NCBI GenBank assembly: GCA_041659285.1
Contig: JBAZYO010000014.1
Coordinates: 1-64,000 of the forward strand
DNA: 64,000 bases
Origin: Vicinamibacterales bacterium
Lineage (GTDB): Bacteria; Acidobacteriota; Vicinamibacteria; Vicinamibacterales; UBA2999
Direction of reading: 5' to 3'
Shown: positions 1 through 9,950 of the stretch, one piece after another
How positions within the stretch are numbered: the stretch's first letter is position 1
Layout: every line of letters begins with the position of its first letter
The notes under the pieces: model-generated
Seen by the model: only the letters and a program-made list of their open reading frames with translations
What the model was told of the DNA's origin: nothing
The model's database searches: none
Translations under genes and position numbers: made by a program

Positions 1-58
1 CTTCGACCACCGGTACCTCCGCACTCGGAGATACCAGAACTCCTTGCTCCTGCTCCAT
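1..58 (-). CDS. N-terminus of a protein, probably IS-encoded (partial)
   Basis: An ATG at 58 (minus strand) is preceded by a strong ribosome binding site (AGGAGGAGGG, about 61-73). The frame stays open to the window edge and encodes about 19 residues beginning MEQEQGVLVS. Its position directly inside the IS21-like terminal repeats suggests the first transposase gene (istA type), but 19 residues are too few to recognise a family. Too short to confirm. Confidence 0.45.
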   Translation of the reverse strand, partial: MEQEQGVLVSPSAEVPVVE

Positions 59-74
59 TCGAACCCTCCTCCTG

Positions 75-120
75 AAGGGGGTCAGCATTAGTGTCGCAAG
101 GGGGTCAATATCACTGTCGC
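75..120. repeat. Two tandem 23-bp IS-end repeats
   Basis: Units 75-97 and 98-120 share AAGGGGGTCA at one end and TGTCGC at the other, with 4 of 23 positions different. They abut without spacer and are probably transposase binding sites of the IS end. Confidence 0.7.
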
Positions 121-126
121 TCTACA

Positions 127-365
127 CCCCCAGCCCTCGAAGTAGCAATAATCGCAAACCGGGCAGAACATTGAATCTTCAGGTTGGCAATTCGGAGGGA
201 TTTCTCTCTGCGATTCCCTCACGAATCTCTTGAGGATGGTAGTTCAGAAGAGTGGCCGGAACGGTCTTGGTAGATTTTCAGAATGTCACTCAACAATGTC
301 ACTTACGTCGATTTCGGGCCCTGAACGGCCGAAAATCCTAGGAAATTCGCCTGAATTGGAGTGAT
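127..365. other. Non-coding segment between the IS end and tRNA-Gln
   Basis: No convincing gene. It looks less GC-rich than the rest of the window. It contains a 9-bp direct repeat AATGTCACT (282-290 and 295-303) and a hairpin with arms 313-320 and 327-333 (TTCGGGCC / GGCCGAA) that could act as the terminator of the tRNA-Gln transcript. Its position 3' of a tRNA and next to an IS fits a site of past insertions. Confidence 0.4.
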
Positions 366-439
366 TGGCTGGGAGGCAGGGATTCGAACCCCGATAAGCA
401 GAGTCAGAGTCTGCTGTCCTACCGTTGAACGACCTCCCA
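366..439 (-). tRNA. tRNA-Gln (anticodon CUG)
   Basis: The minus strand folds as a complete cloverleaf. The acceptor stem is TGGGAGG/CCTCCCA, the D-arm carries AACGGTAGGAC, and the anticodon stem GCAGA/TCTGC closes the loop CTCTGAC with anticodon CTG. The T-arm is GGGGTTCGAATCCC, the discriminator is G and the CCA end is encoded (366-368). The TGG 5' start and AACGGTAGG D-loop are usual for bacterial glutamine tRNAs. Confidence 0.95.
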
Positions 440-496
440 GTAGGGGTAAGAACCTCCGATTATATGAAGTCCCGGAAGCCCGGGCAAGGCGAACAA

Positions 497-841
497 CTAG
501 AAGATCGCCCACACGGGCGGAAATGTGCCCAGAATCCCGATCCCGGTCAGCGCCAGGGTGAGCAGCCACACGGGCCCTGGCGCCACCTCGCGGCCCGCCC
601 ATCGGGCGTGGAGCACCCCCCAGGCGATCAGCCACGCGATGGTGGCAAAGGCGGCGCGGCCCGAGAGGCCTCCAGCCGGCCCGTACAGCGCGGGAGCCGA
701 GAACACGCCAGCCTCGTTCAGCAGGACAAAAGCGCCCATCGCGAACGCGCCGATGCCGGCGCCGAGGAATGCCGCCATGGCGCTCCCGTTCGCGAGGGTG
801 GGTGCGATGGGATCGAATTTGCTGTTCACCTGCAACTCCAT
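497..841 (-). CDS. Small membrane protein, partner of the upstream 4-TM protein
   Basis: Encodes 114 aa with a short hydrophilic N-terminus and about three hydrophobic segments (roughly residues 22-44, 62-80 and 92-112). It lies 4 bp after the stop of the 846-1379 gene on the same strand, so the two are almost certainly co-transcribed. I do not recognise a characterised family and see no catalytic or metal-binding motif. Expression probably starts from the promoter region shared with feoA (1380-1455), which makes a link to iron status plausible but unproven. Confidence 0.75.
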   Translation of the reverse strand: MELQVNSKFDPIAPTLANGSAMAAFLGAGIGAFAMGAFVLLNEAGVFSAPALYGPAGGLSGRAAFATIAWLIAWGVLHARWAGREVAPGPVWLLTLALTGIGILGTFPPVWAIF

Positions 842-845
842 CTGG

Positions 846-1379
846 CTATTGAAGAGGGGCCACCTTGTTTACGAACACGCCCAGCAGCGACACGCAGGAG
901 ACCAGCGCGAGGCAAATTGCGAGCAGCATGATGGCCGTGTTCCGCAGCGCCGCATCGGTGAGCAGCTTCGACCCGTAGCGCACGGCCACAAACGCCACCG
1001 CCGTCGCCAGCATCGCCGCAATCCACGGCGCATGCTCCTTGGTTTCCATCGCGAAGGCGTGCAGCCAGGCGGTGTCCGGGTTTGCCGTCAACGCCGACCG
1101 GGGGAACTGCGCCAGGTCCGTGGTGCCGGCAGGAGGCGTGGCGCGGTAGGGCGGGAACACGATGAAAGTGCCCACCAGCACCGTCAGCCACAGCGTCAGC
1201 GCGGTCAACACCGTCAGCCCGGCAACAGCACCCGAAGCGTTGGGGGGAGGCGGCGACGTCACGCTCGATGATCGCGCCGCGTACAGAAAGAACAACGCCG
1301 CGCCCAGTCCCAACATGGCCCCGCCGCCGAGCCCGATGCCGTGAACCATCGTCCAGAGACTGCGTTCCGTGAACAGCAT
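846..1379 (-). CDS. Four-TM membrane protein of unknown function, divergent from feoAB
   Basis: Encodes 177 aa. Hydrophobic stretches at about 13-36, 50-72, 117-137 and 145-168 suggest four membrane spans. A polar loop between spans 2 and 3 contains FPPYRATPP and a histidine-containing stretch (AWLHAFAMETKEHAPW). The start is well supported: GGAGG lies 7 nt before ATG 1379. It is the first gene of a two-gene operon transcribed away from feoA, and only 76 bp with a 15-bp palindrome separate the two operons. The histidines could bind heme or metal, but that is speculation. Family not recognised. Confidence 0.75.
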   Translation of the reverse strand: MLFTERSLWTMVHGIGLGGGAMLGLGAALFFLYAARSSSVTSPPPPNASGAVAGLTVLTALTLWLTVLVGTFIVFPPYRATPPAGTTDLAQFPRSALTANPDTAWLHAFAMETKEHAPWIAAMLATAVAFVAVRYGSKLLTDAALRNTAIMLLAICLALVSCVSLLGVFVNKVAPLQ

Positions 1380-1415
1380 CTCGATCCCTCCAGTTTCAGG
1401 CCTAAAAACCCATTG

Positions 1416-1444
1416 TGAGACTGCGTCTCAGCTTGTAGTACGAT
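1416..1444 (+). promoter_or_regulatory. feoA promoter with palindromic operator candidate
   Basis: A perfect 6-bp inverted repeat, TGAGAC-TGC-GTCTCA (1416-1430), occupies the place of a -35 box for a -10-like TACGAT at 1439-1444, 11 nt before feoA. It is also the only clear palindrome in the 76-bp gap to the divergent membrane-protein operon. Position and symmetry fit a dimeric metal-responsive repressor site. Which regulator (Fur, DtxR-like or other) cannot be told from the sequence. Confidence 0.55.
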
Positions 1445-1455
1445 AGGCGGACTCC

Positions 1456-1722
1456 ATGGTTGAAGTTACCACCCTTGCCAAGAGCCCGGGCGCCGGGCGC
1501 GCCCTGACCATGCCCCTGATGGATCTTGGGATCGGGACGGTCGCCGTCCTCCGCGAGGTCATCGACCTCAAGGCCCGCGCCGTGCTGCGGTCGCTCGGCC
1601 TCACCGACGGCGCCAGGCTGCAGCTCTGCCAAATCGGTGACCCCTGCATCATACAGGTGCGATCCACCCGGATCGGGCTGTCACGGGCGGTCGCCCAGTC
1701 AGTGTTCGTCACCATCGAGTAA
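1456..1722 (+). CDS. feoA: FeoA, ferrous iron transport accessory protein
   Basis: Encodes 88 aa, the usual FeoA size, made of one SH3-like beta-barrel domain. The central part (AVLRSLGLTDGARLQLCQIGDPCIIQV) matches the conserved G-L-x-x-G pattern of FeoA, which binds the cytoplasmic side of FeoB and modulates Fe2+ uptake. The first ~18 residues are an unusual extension, and a later start is possible. It is followed after 4 bp by feoB, as in most feo operons, and preceded by the palindromic operator candidate at 1416-1430. Confidence 0.9.
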   Translation: MVEVTTLAKSPGAGRALTMPLMDLGIGTVAVLREVIDLKARAVLRSLGLTDGARLQLCQIGDPCIIQVRSTRIGLSRAVAQSVFVTIE

Positions 1723-1726
1723 CTCC

Positions 1727-3718
<1,992 letters not shown>

Positions 3719-3720
3719 CC

Positions 3721-3906
3721 ATGGCACTGCTGCAAGACGGCCTCGTCACCGTGATCGCCATCGCCGCCGCCGCGGCCTTGCTTCGGCGCGTGTTCGCCTC
3801 GCGGCGCACGAGTCCTGGTGCGGCCGTCCAGAAGCCCGGATGCCCGGGCTGCGCGTCGGCCTGCGACCCGCCCGACCCACATTCGCCCTCGCCCGCCTCA
3901 CATTGA
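3721..3906 (+). CDS. FeoB-associated Cys-rich membrane protein
   Basis: Encodes 61 aa, starting at ATG 3721, 2 bp after the feoB stop. It has one N-terminal membrane helix (VTVIAIAAAAALLRRVF) and a short cytosolic tail with PGCPGCASAC. A single TM followed by a CxxC-x-x-x-C cluster directly after feoB is the pattern of the FeoB-associated Cys-rich family, thought to assist FeoB in place of FeoC. The actual role (iron relay or redox sensing) is not established. Confidence 0.8.
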   Translation: MALLQDGLVTVIAIAAAAALLRRVFASRRTSPGAAVQKPGCPGCASACDPPDPHSPSPASH

Positions 3907-3977
3907 CGCGCTGAGCGCCCCTTCGACCGTCCTGAACCGCAGGATTCAGTGGTTGCAAACTTGCAGCAAGGCGAGTC

Positions 3978-4412
3978 ATGTCGAAACTTGCAAAAGACGT
4001 GATGACCACCGATCCGCAGTGCTGCACCGCGGAAACACCCCTGAACGACGTGGCCAAGCTCATGGTTGAGTGCGACTGCGGCGAAATCCCCGTAATCGAC
4101 GCCGCCAAGCGCCTGGTTGGCGTCGTGACCGACCGCGACATCGTCTGCCGCATCGTTGCCAAGGGCAAGAACCCGTCGGCGATGACCGCGGCGGATTGCA
4201 TGAGCCAGCCGGTCGTGTCCGTGCACTCCGACACCTCGGTCGATGAGGTGCTGTCAACGATGGAAGCGAAGCAGATCCGCCGCGTGCCGGTAATCGACGC
4301 CGCCGGCCGTGTCTGCGGCATCATCGCGCTGGCCGACGTGGCGTTCAGCGAGAGCAAGAGTGAGGTCGGCGAGCTCGTGCGCGAAGTGTCGCGCGGCGCG
4401 ACGACGCACTAG
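3978..4412 (+). CDS. Tandem CBS-domain protein
   Basis: Encodes 144 aa consisting of two CBS domains, about 8-62 and 72-128, each with the typical start (KDVMTTDPQCC; ADCMSQPVVSV) and the G-x-x-T-DRDI / G-I-I-A-L-ADV strand-turn motif. Stand-alone CBS pairs bind adenine nucleotides and act as energy or ligand sensors, but there is no attached effector domain to name a target. It is transcribed separately from the feo operon (71-bp gap). An ordinary housekeeping-type sensor protein. Confidence 0.85.
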   Translation: MSKLAKDVMTTDPQCCTAETPLNDVAKLMVECDCGEIPVIDAAKRLVGVVTDRDIVCRIVAKGKNPSAMTAADCMSQPVVSVHSDTSVDEVLSTMEAKQIRRVPVIDAAGRVCGIIALADVAFSESKSEVGELVREVSRGATTH

Positions 4413-4418
4413 GGCCAT

Positions 4419-4447
4419 TTGACCGGGGGTCCGGTCCGCGACATACT
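4419..4447 (+). promoter_or_regulatory. Sigma70-type promoter of the acyl-CoA ligase
   Basis: TTGACC (4419-4424) and CATACT (4442-4447) are separated by 17 nt, about 45 nt before the ATG at 4492. Confidence 0.55.
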
Positions 4448-4491
4448 CTGCGGCTCCCAGTTGAGCAGCGCCGGCGCTGCCAAGGAGGCCG

Positions 4492-6051
4492 ATGCTATTT
4501 CGCAGCCCGTTTCCCCCGGTCGAGATTCCCCGCGTCGCCCTTCACGACTTCGTGCTGGGCGGCTCGGCCGCTCGCGGTGACGCGCCCGCGCTGGTGGACG
4601 GTACCACCGGCCGGGCGTTGAGCCACGCGCAACTGGTCAATCAGACGCGCTGCCTGGCGGCGGGCCTGGCCGGTCGCGGCATTCGCCAGGGCGACGTGGT
4701 CGCGATCTGGTCACCCAACCTGCCGGAGTACGCCGTGGTCTTCCACGCGGTGTCTCGCCTCGGCGCCATACTGACCACCGTCAACCCCACCTACACGGTC
4801 GACGAGCTCGCCTATCAACTCAAGGACTCCGGCGCCAGGCTGCTCATCACCACTGCCGCGCTGCTCGACAAGGCGCGCGCCGCCATCGTCGAGGCCGGCA
4901 ATGTCATCGAGCTGATTACGATCGATTCGGCGGACGGTGTGCCGTCGCTGGCCACGATGTCGGTGGACGCCGAGCCGCCGCCCGTCGTGATCGATCCGGA
5001 CAACGACGTGGTGGTGATGCCGTATTCATCCGGCACCACCGGCCTGCCGAAGGGCGTGCTGCTCACGCACCGCAACCTGATCGCCAACCTGTTGCAGATC
5101 GACGCGATGGAGCCGCACGACATGCAGGCACTTCTCGGGGTGCTGCCGTTCTTCCACATCTACGGCATGGTCGTGATCATGAACTTCGGCCTCATGCGCG
5201 GCGCCACCGTGGTCACGCTCATGCGGTTCGACCTCGAGACCGTGCTGCGGATCCTCCAGGATTTCCCGATCGCCATGGCGCACGTGGTGCCGCCGGTGGT
5301 GATTGCCTTCGCCAAGCATCCCCTGGTCGATCGCTACGACCTGTCGAACCTGCGCTGGCTGTTCTCGGGCGCCGCGCCGCTGGGCAGCGAGATCACCAGC
5401 GCCGTCGAGACGCGCCTGCCGATCAAGGTGCGGCAGGGCTACGGGATGACCGAACTCAGCCCGGTCACCCACTACACGCCGGCCGGCGGCGAGCGTGCCG
5501 GCAAGGTCGGCCTGCTGGCGCCGTCCACCGAACTCCGCGTCGTCGACCCGGCGACCGGCGCCGATCTCGGTGAGGGCGAGGCGGGGGAAGTATGGGTGCG
5601 CGGCCCGCAGGTCATGAAGGGCTACCTGAACAACCCGGAGGCCACCGCGCAAACGATCGATGCTGACGGGTGGCTGCACACCGGCGACGTCGGCGTGGTC
5701 GATGCCGAGGGCTACCTCGAGATCGTCGATCGGCTGAAGGAGCTGATCAAGGTGAAGGCCTTCCAGGTGGCGCCGGCCGAGCTCGAGGCGCTGCTGCTGA
5801 GGCACCCGAAGATCGTCGATGCGGCGGTGTTCGGCGTGCCGGACGACGAGTGCGGAGAAGTGCCGAAGGCGATCGTGGTGATACGCGAGCCGTTGACGGG
5901 CGACGAGGTGAAGGCCTTCGTCGAACTGCACGTGGCCCACTACAAGCGGCTGCGGCACGTCGCCTTCGCCGACGCGATTCCCAAGTCGCCGTCGGGGAAG
6001 ATCCTGCGCCGCGTGCTGGTGGCGGCGGAGCGGGCCGCGGCTAAGGCCTGA
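4492..6051 (+). CDS. AMP-binding acyl-CoA/4-coumarate-CoA ligase-like enzyme
   Basis: Encodes 519 aa with a good ribosome binding site (AAGGAGG, 6 nt before ATG 4492). The ATP/AMP signature is YSSGTTGLPKGV (about 179-190). It is followed by GYGMTELSPVTH, the hinge and adenylate-binding block WLHTGDVGVVDAEGYLEIVDRLKELIKVKAFQV (in two runs), and the C-terminal catalytic lysine motif PKSPSGKILRR. This is the ANL superfamily arrangement closest to 4-coumarate-CoA ligases and medium/long-chain acyl-CoA synthetases. It activates a carboxylic acid with ATP and CoA; the substrate cannot be fixed. The 3' end overlaps the convergent GMC oxidoreductase gene by 11 bp. Confidence 0.88.
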   Translation: MLFRSPFPPVEIPRVALHDFVLGGSAARGDAPALVDGTTGRALSHAQLVNQTRCLAAGLAGRGIRQGDVVAIWSPNLPEYAVVFHAVSRLGAILTTVNPTYTVDELAYQLKDSGARLLITTAALLDKARAAIVEAGNVIELITIDSADGVPSLATMSVDAEPPPVVIDPDNDVVVMPYSSGTTGLPKGVLLTHRNLIANLLQIDAMEPHDMQALLGVLPFFHIYGMVVIMNFGLMRGATVVTLMRFDLETVLRILQDFPIAMAHVVPPVVIAFAKHPLVDRYDLSNLRWLFSGAAPLGSEITSAVETRLPIKVRQGYGMTELSPVTHYTPAGGERAGKVGLLAPSTELRVVDPATGADLGEGEAGEVWVRGPQVMKGYLNNPEATAQTIDADGWLHTGDVGVVDAEGYLEIVDRLKELIKVKAFQVAPAELEALLLRHPKIVDAAVFGVPDDECGEVPKAIVVIREPLTGDEVKAFVELHVAHYKRLRHVAFADAIPKSPSGKILRRVLVAAERAAAKA

Positions 6052-7615
6052 CCAGCAGCGCGGCCTTCTCGCCGATCATCACGCATGCCGCGTGCGTGGT
6101 GGCGTTCACCACGTCCGGCATGATCGAGGCATCGGCGACGCGCAGTCCCTGCACGCCGCGCACGCGCAGGGCCGGATCGACCACCGCCCGGGCGTCGGCG
6201 GCCGGCCCCATCCTGCAGGTGCCGGCGCCGTGGTAAATGGTGTCGGTGTCGCGCCGGACGAAGGTGGCGAGGTCGGCATCGCTCTTCATCGCCGGCCCCG
6301 GCAGGAGCTCATCCGCGCGCAGCGGCTCGTAGGCGTCCGCTTCGCCGAACCAGCGCGCCAGCCTCACGCCGCGCACCAGCGCATCCACGTCAGCCTGCTC
6401 TTGCAGGTAGTTGGCGCGAATGATCGGTGCCGCCAGCGGATCCGCGGACCGCAGGCGGACTTCTCCGCGTGACCGGGGCTGCACCAGCGACACGGTAATG
6501 GTGATGAACTTGTCGGGCGTCTCGACGCCGCGGCCCACGTAGAACTGCAGGTCGGGCGGGTTGCCCCAGTCCATCTGGCTCGATCGCGTGAACAGCCCCG
6601 CCGAGACCGTGGAACCCGGCAGCTCGGTCTTGCCGTTCCAGCGGACCGACAGCTTCAGGTGGTCCTGGAAGTTCTGTCCGACACCCGGGACGTCGGCGAC
6701 GACCGGAATGCCGAGCGCCTTGAGCTGATCGGCGGGGCCGATGCCCGACAGCATCAGCAGCTTCGGCGAATCGATGACACCGCTGCTGACAATGACCTCG
6801 CGGGTCGCGCGCGCCCGTGCCGGCTTGCCGTCGCGCAGGTACTCGACGCCGGCAACGCGGCCCGCTTCGATGATCAACCTGGTCGCCTGGGCCTGCGACC
6901 GCACTTCGAGGTTCGGTCGCGACAGCACCGGCTCGAGGAACGCATCCGCCGCGCTGTGGCGCTTTCCGTCGAGGATGTTCTTCTGGTAGAAGCCGGCGAC
7001 GTTGACCGGCGCCGGCAGGTTGAAGTCGAAGCGCGCGTCGGCCTTGTAGCCGTGTTCCGCCGCGGCCCGCAGGAAGGCGCGGTGGCCGGCATGCGGATCG
7101 GTGCACAGCGACACCGCCAGCTCGCCAGCCCCGCCGCGGTACGGCGTCTCGCCCATCTCGTGGCGTTCGGACTTCTTGAACAGCGGCAGCAGCGTCTCGT
7201 AACCCCAGCCGGTGTTGCCATCGCGTTCCCATTTGTCGAAGCAGAACTGGTGGCCACGGATGAAGGTCATGGCGTTGATGGCGCTGGTGCCGCCGTGCAC
7301 CTTGCCGCGCGGAAAGGCGATGCGGCGGTTCTGCAGGCCCGGTTCCGGCTCCGTGACGTAGCCCCAGTCGTACTTCGATCCGATCAGCGACACCCAGCGG
7401 CCAGGCGTTGTGATAGCCGCGTCGTTGTTGTCGGGGCCGCCGGCCTCGAGCAGGAGCACGCGAATCGACGCATCCGCGGACAGGCGGTTGGCGAGGACGC
7501 AGCCGGTGGATCCGGCGCCGATGATGATGAAGTCGAAGTCTCGTCCCGTCGGCTGGGTCATGCCGGCGAGCACGGGGGACGCCCCCACGATCTTGATGAA
7601 GTCACGGCGATTCAT
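6041..7615 (-). CDS. GMC-family FAD oxidoreductase with Tat-type leader
   Basis: Encodes 524 aa. ATG 7615 gives MNRRDFIKIVGAS, a twin-arginine leader, and overlaps the gltX stop (ATGA), so the gene is translationally coupled to gltX. The FAD-binding Rossmann motif is FIIIGAGSTGCVLANRLS (about 26-43), followed by the GMC signature region GGTSAINAMTFIRG. Near the C-terminus are IYHGAGTCRMG (active-site His) and VRGLQ-like VRGVQGLRVADASIMP. GMC enzymes oxidise alcohols or choline-like substrates. The Tat leader suggests export of the folded, FAD-loaded enzyme. An odd operon partner for gltX; the substrate is unknown. Confidence 0.88.
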   Translation of the reverse strand: MNRRDFIKIVGASPVLAGMTQPTGRDFDFIIIGAGSTGCVLANRLSADASIRVLLLEAGGPDNNDAAITTPGRWVSLIGSKYDWGYVTEPEPGLQNRRIAFPRGKVHGGTSAINAMTFIRGHQFCFDKWERDGNTGWGYETLLPLFKKSERHEMGETPYRGGAGELAVSLCTDPHAGHRAFLRAAAEHGYKADARFDFNLPAPVNVAGFYQKNILDGKRHSAADAFLEPVLSRPNLEVRSQAQATRLIIEAGRVAGVEYLRDGKPARARATREVIVSSGVIDSPKLLMLSGIGPADQLKALGIPVVADVPGVGQNFQDHLKLSVRWNGKTELPGSTVSAGLFTRSSQMDWGNPPDLQFYVGRGVETPDKFITITVSLVQPRSRGEVRLRSADPLAAPIIRANYLQEQADVDALVRGVRLARWFGEADAYEPLRADELLPGPAMKSDADLATFVRRDTDTIYHGAGTCRMGPAADARAVVDPALRVRGVQGLRVADASIMPDVVNATTHAACVMIGEKAALLVRP

Positions 7616-8898
7616 GGAAGTGTGGCGATGAGCCGGTCCATTCGCGTCAGCACTCGAGCCTGGCCCAGCAGCACCAGCATCTCGAACAGCCCCGGACTCA
7701 CCATGCGGCCGGTCATGGCCAGGCGTGCGCCGTGGATCAGCGTGGCCGCCTTGGCGGCGCGCGCTTCGGCGAGCTCTCGCAGGCGCTTCTCCAGCGCGAC
7801 CTCCGTCCATTCCGGGATCACGGCATACGCGTCTCGCAGCGCCTGCAGATGTCCCTTCGCCTCGGGCGAGGACAGATGCTTCTTCACGCCAGCTGCGTCG
7901 TAGCCGGCGGGATCGACGAAGAACGGCGACAGTTGATCGGCGAACTCCGTCAGCTTCTTGCACCGCGGCCGCAGGAGCGTGAGGACTTTCGACAACCAGG
8001 CCGAGTTGCCATCCAGCTGCAAGCGCGCAATCAGCTCGCCGTCCGACAGGCGCAGGAGATGCTGGTGGTTGAACCAGTCGAGCTTCTCGGTGTTGAACAC
8101 CGCGTTGCCGCCGCTGATGCCCTCGAGGTTGAAGCGCTGGACCAGGTCGGCCTTGGTGAACAGCTCGTCGTTGCTGCCGGTGCCCCAGCCGAGCAGGGCC
8201 AGGAAGTTGAACATCGCCTCCGGCAAGTAGCCTTGCTTCTCGTACTCCGTCACCGAGGTCGCGCCGTGCCGCTTGCTGAGCCGCTGCTTGTCGGCGCCCA
8301 TGATCAGCGGCACGTGCGCAAAGGTGGGCGGCGTCTTGCCGAAGGCGTGGTAGAGCAGCACCTGCTTCGGTGTGTTCGAGATGTGATCGTCGCCGCGGAC
8401 CACGTGGGTGATCTCCATGTCGATGTCGTCAACCACCACGGAGAGGTGATACGTGGGGTGCGTGTCGGAGCGGAGGATGACGAAGCTCTCGATGTGTTCG
8501 TTGTCGAACTCGATCGGCCCATGCACGCTATCCACGAACGTGGTCTTGCCGGGCGGCACTTTGAAGCGGATGGCGCCGCCATCCTCGAAGGCCTGCCCGC
8601 TGTCGAGCAACTGCTTCGCCGCCGCGCGGTAGCGGTCCAACCGTTGCGACTGGTAATACGGCGCGTGAGGGCCGCCGACTTCGGGGCCCTCGTCCCAATC
8701 GATGCCCAGCCACCGCAAGCCGTCCAGGATGCCGGTGACCATTTCGGCCTGCGAGCGCTCGACGTCGGTGTCTTCGATGCGGAGGATGAAGACGCCGCCG
8801 TGCCGGCGGGCATACAGCCAGTTGAACAGAGCGGTCCGGGCGCCCCCGACGTGCAAGTAACCGGTAGGGGAGGGGGCAAAGCGAAGGCGTGGCACCAC
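7612..8898 (-). CDS. gltX: Glutamate-tRNA ligase (GltX)
   Basis: Encodes 428 aa. The class I signature FAPSPTGYLHVGGARTALFNW (HIGH-type, residues 7-16 onward) and KQRLSKRHG (KMSKS-type) are intact, and the C-terminal anticodon-binding helical domain is present. The length is slightly short of the usual ~465-480. The start is GTG 8898 or GTG 8895. No Shine-Dalgarno sequence is visible, but AATAAT sits 5-8 nt upstream, a layout like the leaderless genes elsewhere in the window. It is divergent from the pyrophosphatase gene (65 bp apart). It charges tRNA-Glu, and possibly tRNA-Gln in a GatCAB-using organism. Confidence 0.93.
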   Translation of the reverse strand: MVPRLRFAPSPTGYLHVGGARTALFNWLYARRHGGVFILRIEDTDVERSQAEMVTGILDGLRWLGIDWDEGPEVGGPHAPYYQSQRLDRYRAAAKQLLDSGQAFEDGGAIRFKVPPGKTTFVDSVHGPIEFDNEHIESFVILRSDTHPTYHLSVVVDDIDMEITHVVRGDDHISNTPKQVLLYHAFGKTPPTFAHVPLIMGADKQRLSKRHGATSVTEYEKQGYLPEAMFNFLALLGWGTGSNDELFTKADLVQRFNLEGISGGNAVFNTEKLDWFNHQHLLRLSDGELIARLQLDGNSAWLSKVLTLLRPRCKKLTEFADQLSPFFVDPAGYDAAGVKKHLSSPEAKGHLQALRDAYAVIPEWTEVALEKRLRELAEARAAKAATLIHGARLAMTGRMVSPGLFEMLVLLGQARVLTRMDRLIATLP

Positions 8899-8963
8899 TC
8901 GGTATTATTAACCGCTCGGCGCTCACCCGTCGCCTGGGATGCGTCAGGATAGGGGGAGCGCCC

Positions 8964-9899
8964 ATGGCGGAGCAACTCGTCTACGTCGTCGGTCACAGGC
9001 ATCCCGACACCGATTCCATCGGTTCGGCGATCGCCTATGCGCATCTGAAGCAGGTGCTTGGCGAGGCGCACGTGCGCCCGGCGCGGGCGGGCGATCTCAA
9101 TAGCGAGACGCGCTACGTCCTCGACCGGTTCTCGCTGGCGACTCCGGAACTGCTGGCCGACGCGAGAGGCCGGCGCCTGATCCTCGTCGATCACAACGAG
9201 GTGGCGCAGGCCGTTGACGGCATCCGGCAGGCCACCGTGCTCGAAGTCTGGGAGCACCACCGCGTCGGCGACCTCGATGTTCCCGAGCCGATCGTCTTCC
9301 ACTGTGAACCGGTTGGAGCGACCGCCACGCTGATCGCCGAGCAGTACTTCCTCCACGACATTCAGCTGCCGCCGGCGATCGCCGGGCTGCTGCTGGCGGC
9401 GATCCTCTCCGACACCCTGGTGTTCGCGTCGCCGACCTGTTCCGGGAAAGACCGGTCCGTGGCGCGGCGGCTCGAGGCGATTTCCGGCATCGACGCGGCC
9501 TCGTTCGGGCGCGACCTGATGGCCGCGCGCGGCGACGTGACCGGGCGCCCGGCGCGGGACCTGGTCGAGAGCGACTTCAAGGAGTTCACGTTCGCCGGCC
9601 ACCGCGTGGGCATTGCACAGATTGAGGCGCCCGACGCCACGCCGCTGCTGGCCCGCCGCGCGGAGTTCTTCGACGAACTGCGCCGGGTCCGCGCGGAGAA
9701 AGGGCTGGTGCAGGTGATCCTGCTGGTGACCGACATCAGCCGGAAGGGAAGTCACGTCTGGTTCGCGGGCGACCGCGGCGACCTCCTGGAGCGGGCGATC
9801 GGGCGGCCGCTGGTCGAGGGCGGCGCCTATGTCGATGGTTGGATGTCGAGGAAGAAGCAGGTCGTGCCACAGCTCGAACAGGCCTTCACCACCATTTGA
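8964..9899 (+). CDS. ppaC: Manganese-dependent (family II) inorganic pyrophosphatase
   Basis: Encodes 311 aa from ATG 8964 with AGGGGGAG upstream. It has the DHH phosphoesterase motif GHRHPDTDSIGSAIAY (about 8-23), the metal-ligand DHNE motif, and a DHHA2 C-terminal domain ending in the signature SRKKQV, which binds substrate. This is the family II PPase layout. It hydrolyses pyrophosphate in the cytoplasm with Mn or Co. There are no CBS/DRTGG regulatory inserts, so it is the short, constitutive form. Confidence 0.92.
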   Translation: MAEQLVYVVGHRHPDTDSIGSAIAYAHLKQVLGEAHVRPARAGDLNSETRYVLDRFSLATPELLADARGRRLILVDHNEVAQAVDGIRQATVLEVWEHHRVGDLDVPEPIVFHCEPVGATATLIAEQYFLHDIQLPPAIAGLLLAAILSDTLVFASPTCSGKDRSVARRLEAISGIDAASFGRDLMAARGDVTGRPARDLVESDFKEFTFAGHRVGIAQIEAPDATPLLARRAEFFDELRRVRAEKGLVQVILLVTDISRKGSHVWFAGDRGDLLERAIGRPLVEGGAYVDGWMSRKKQVVPQLEQAFTTI

Positions 9900-9950
9900 C
9901 GACTGTGCAATACGGCACACTCGATATCGTTGGCCGGAGGGTACTTTGAC

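Larger units (their letters stand above)
1..126 (-). mobile_element. End of an IS21-like insertion sequence (partial)
   Basis: Two adjacent 23-bp imperfect direct repeats (75-97 and 98-120, 19/23 identical), each beginning AAGGGGGTCA and ending TGTCGC, lie just upstream of a minus-strand reading frame that runs off the window. Multiple short terminal repeats with this GACCCCC/GCGACA flavour, placed before the first transposase gene, are typical of IS21-family ends as I know them. The outer tip is probably near 126, reading TGTAGAGCGACA on the minus strand. The family assignment rests on the terminal repeats only, because almost none of the transposase is in the window. Confidence 0.5.

Noticed and set aside
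1526..1726. Longer feoB frame starting inside feoA
   Set aside because: The extra 67 residues overlap feoA in another frame and are not FeoB-like; GTG 1727 fits operon spacing.
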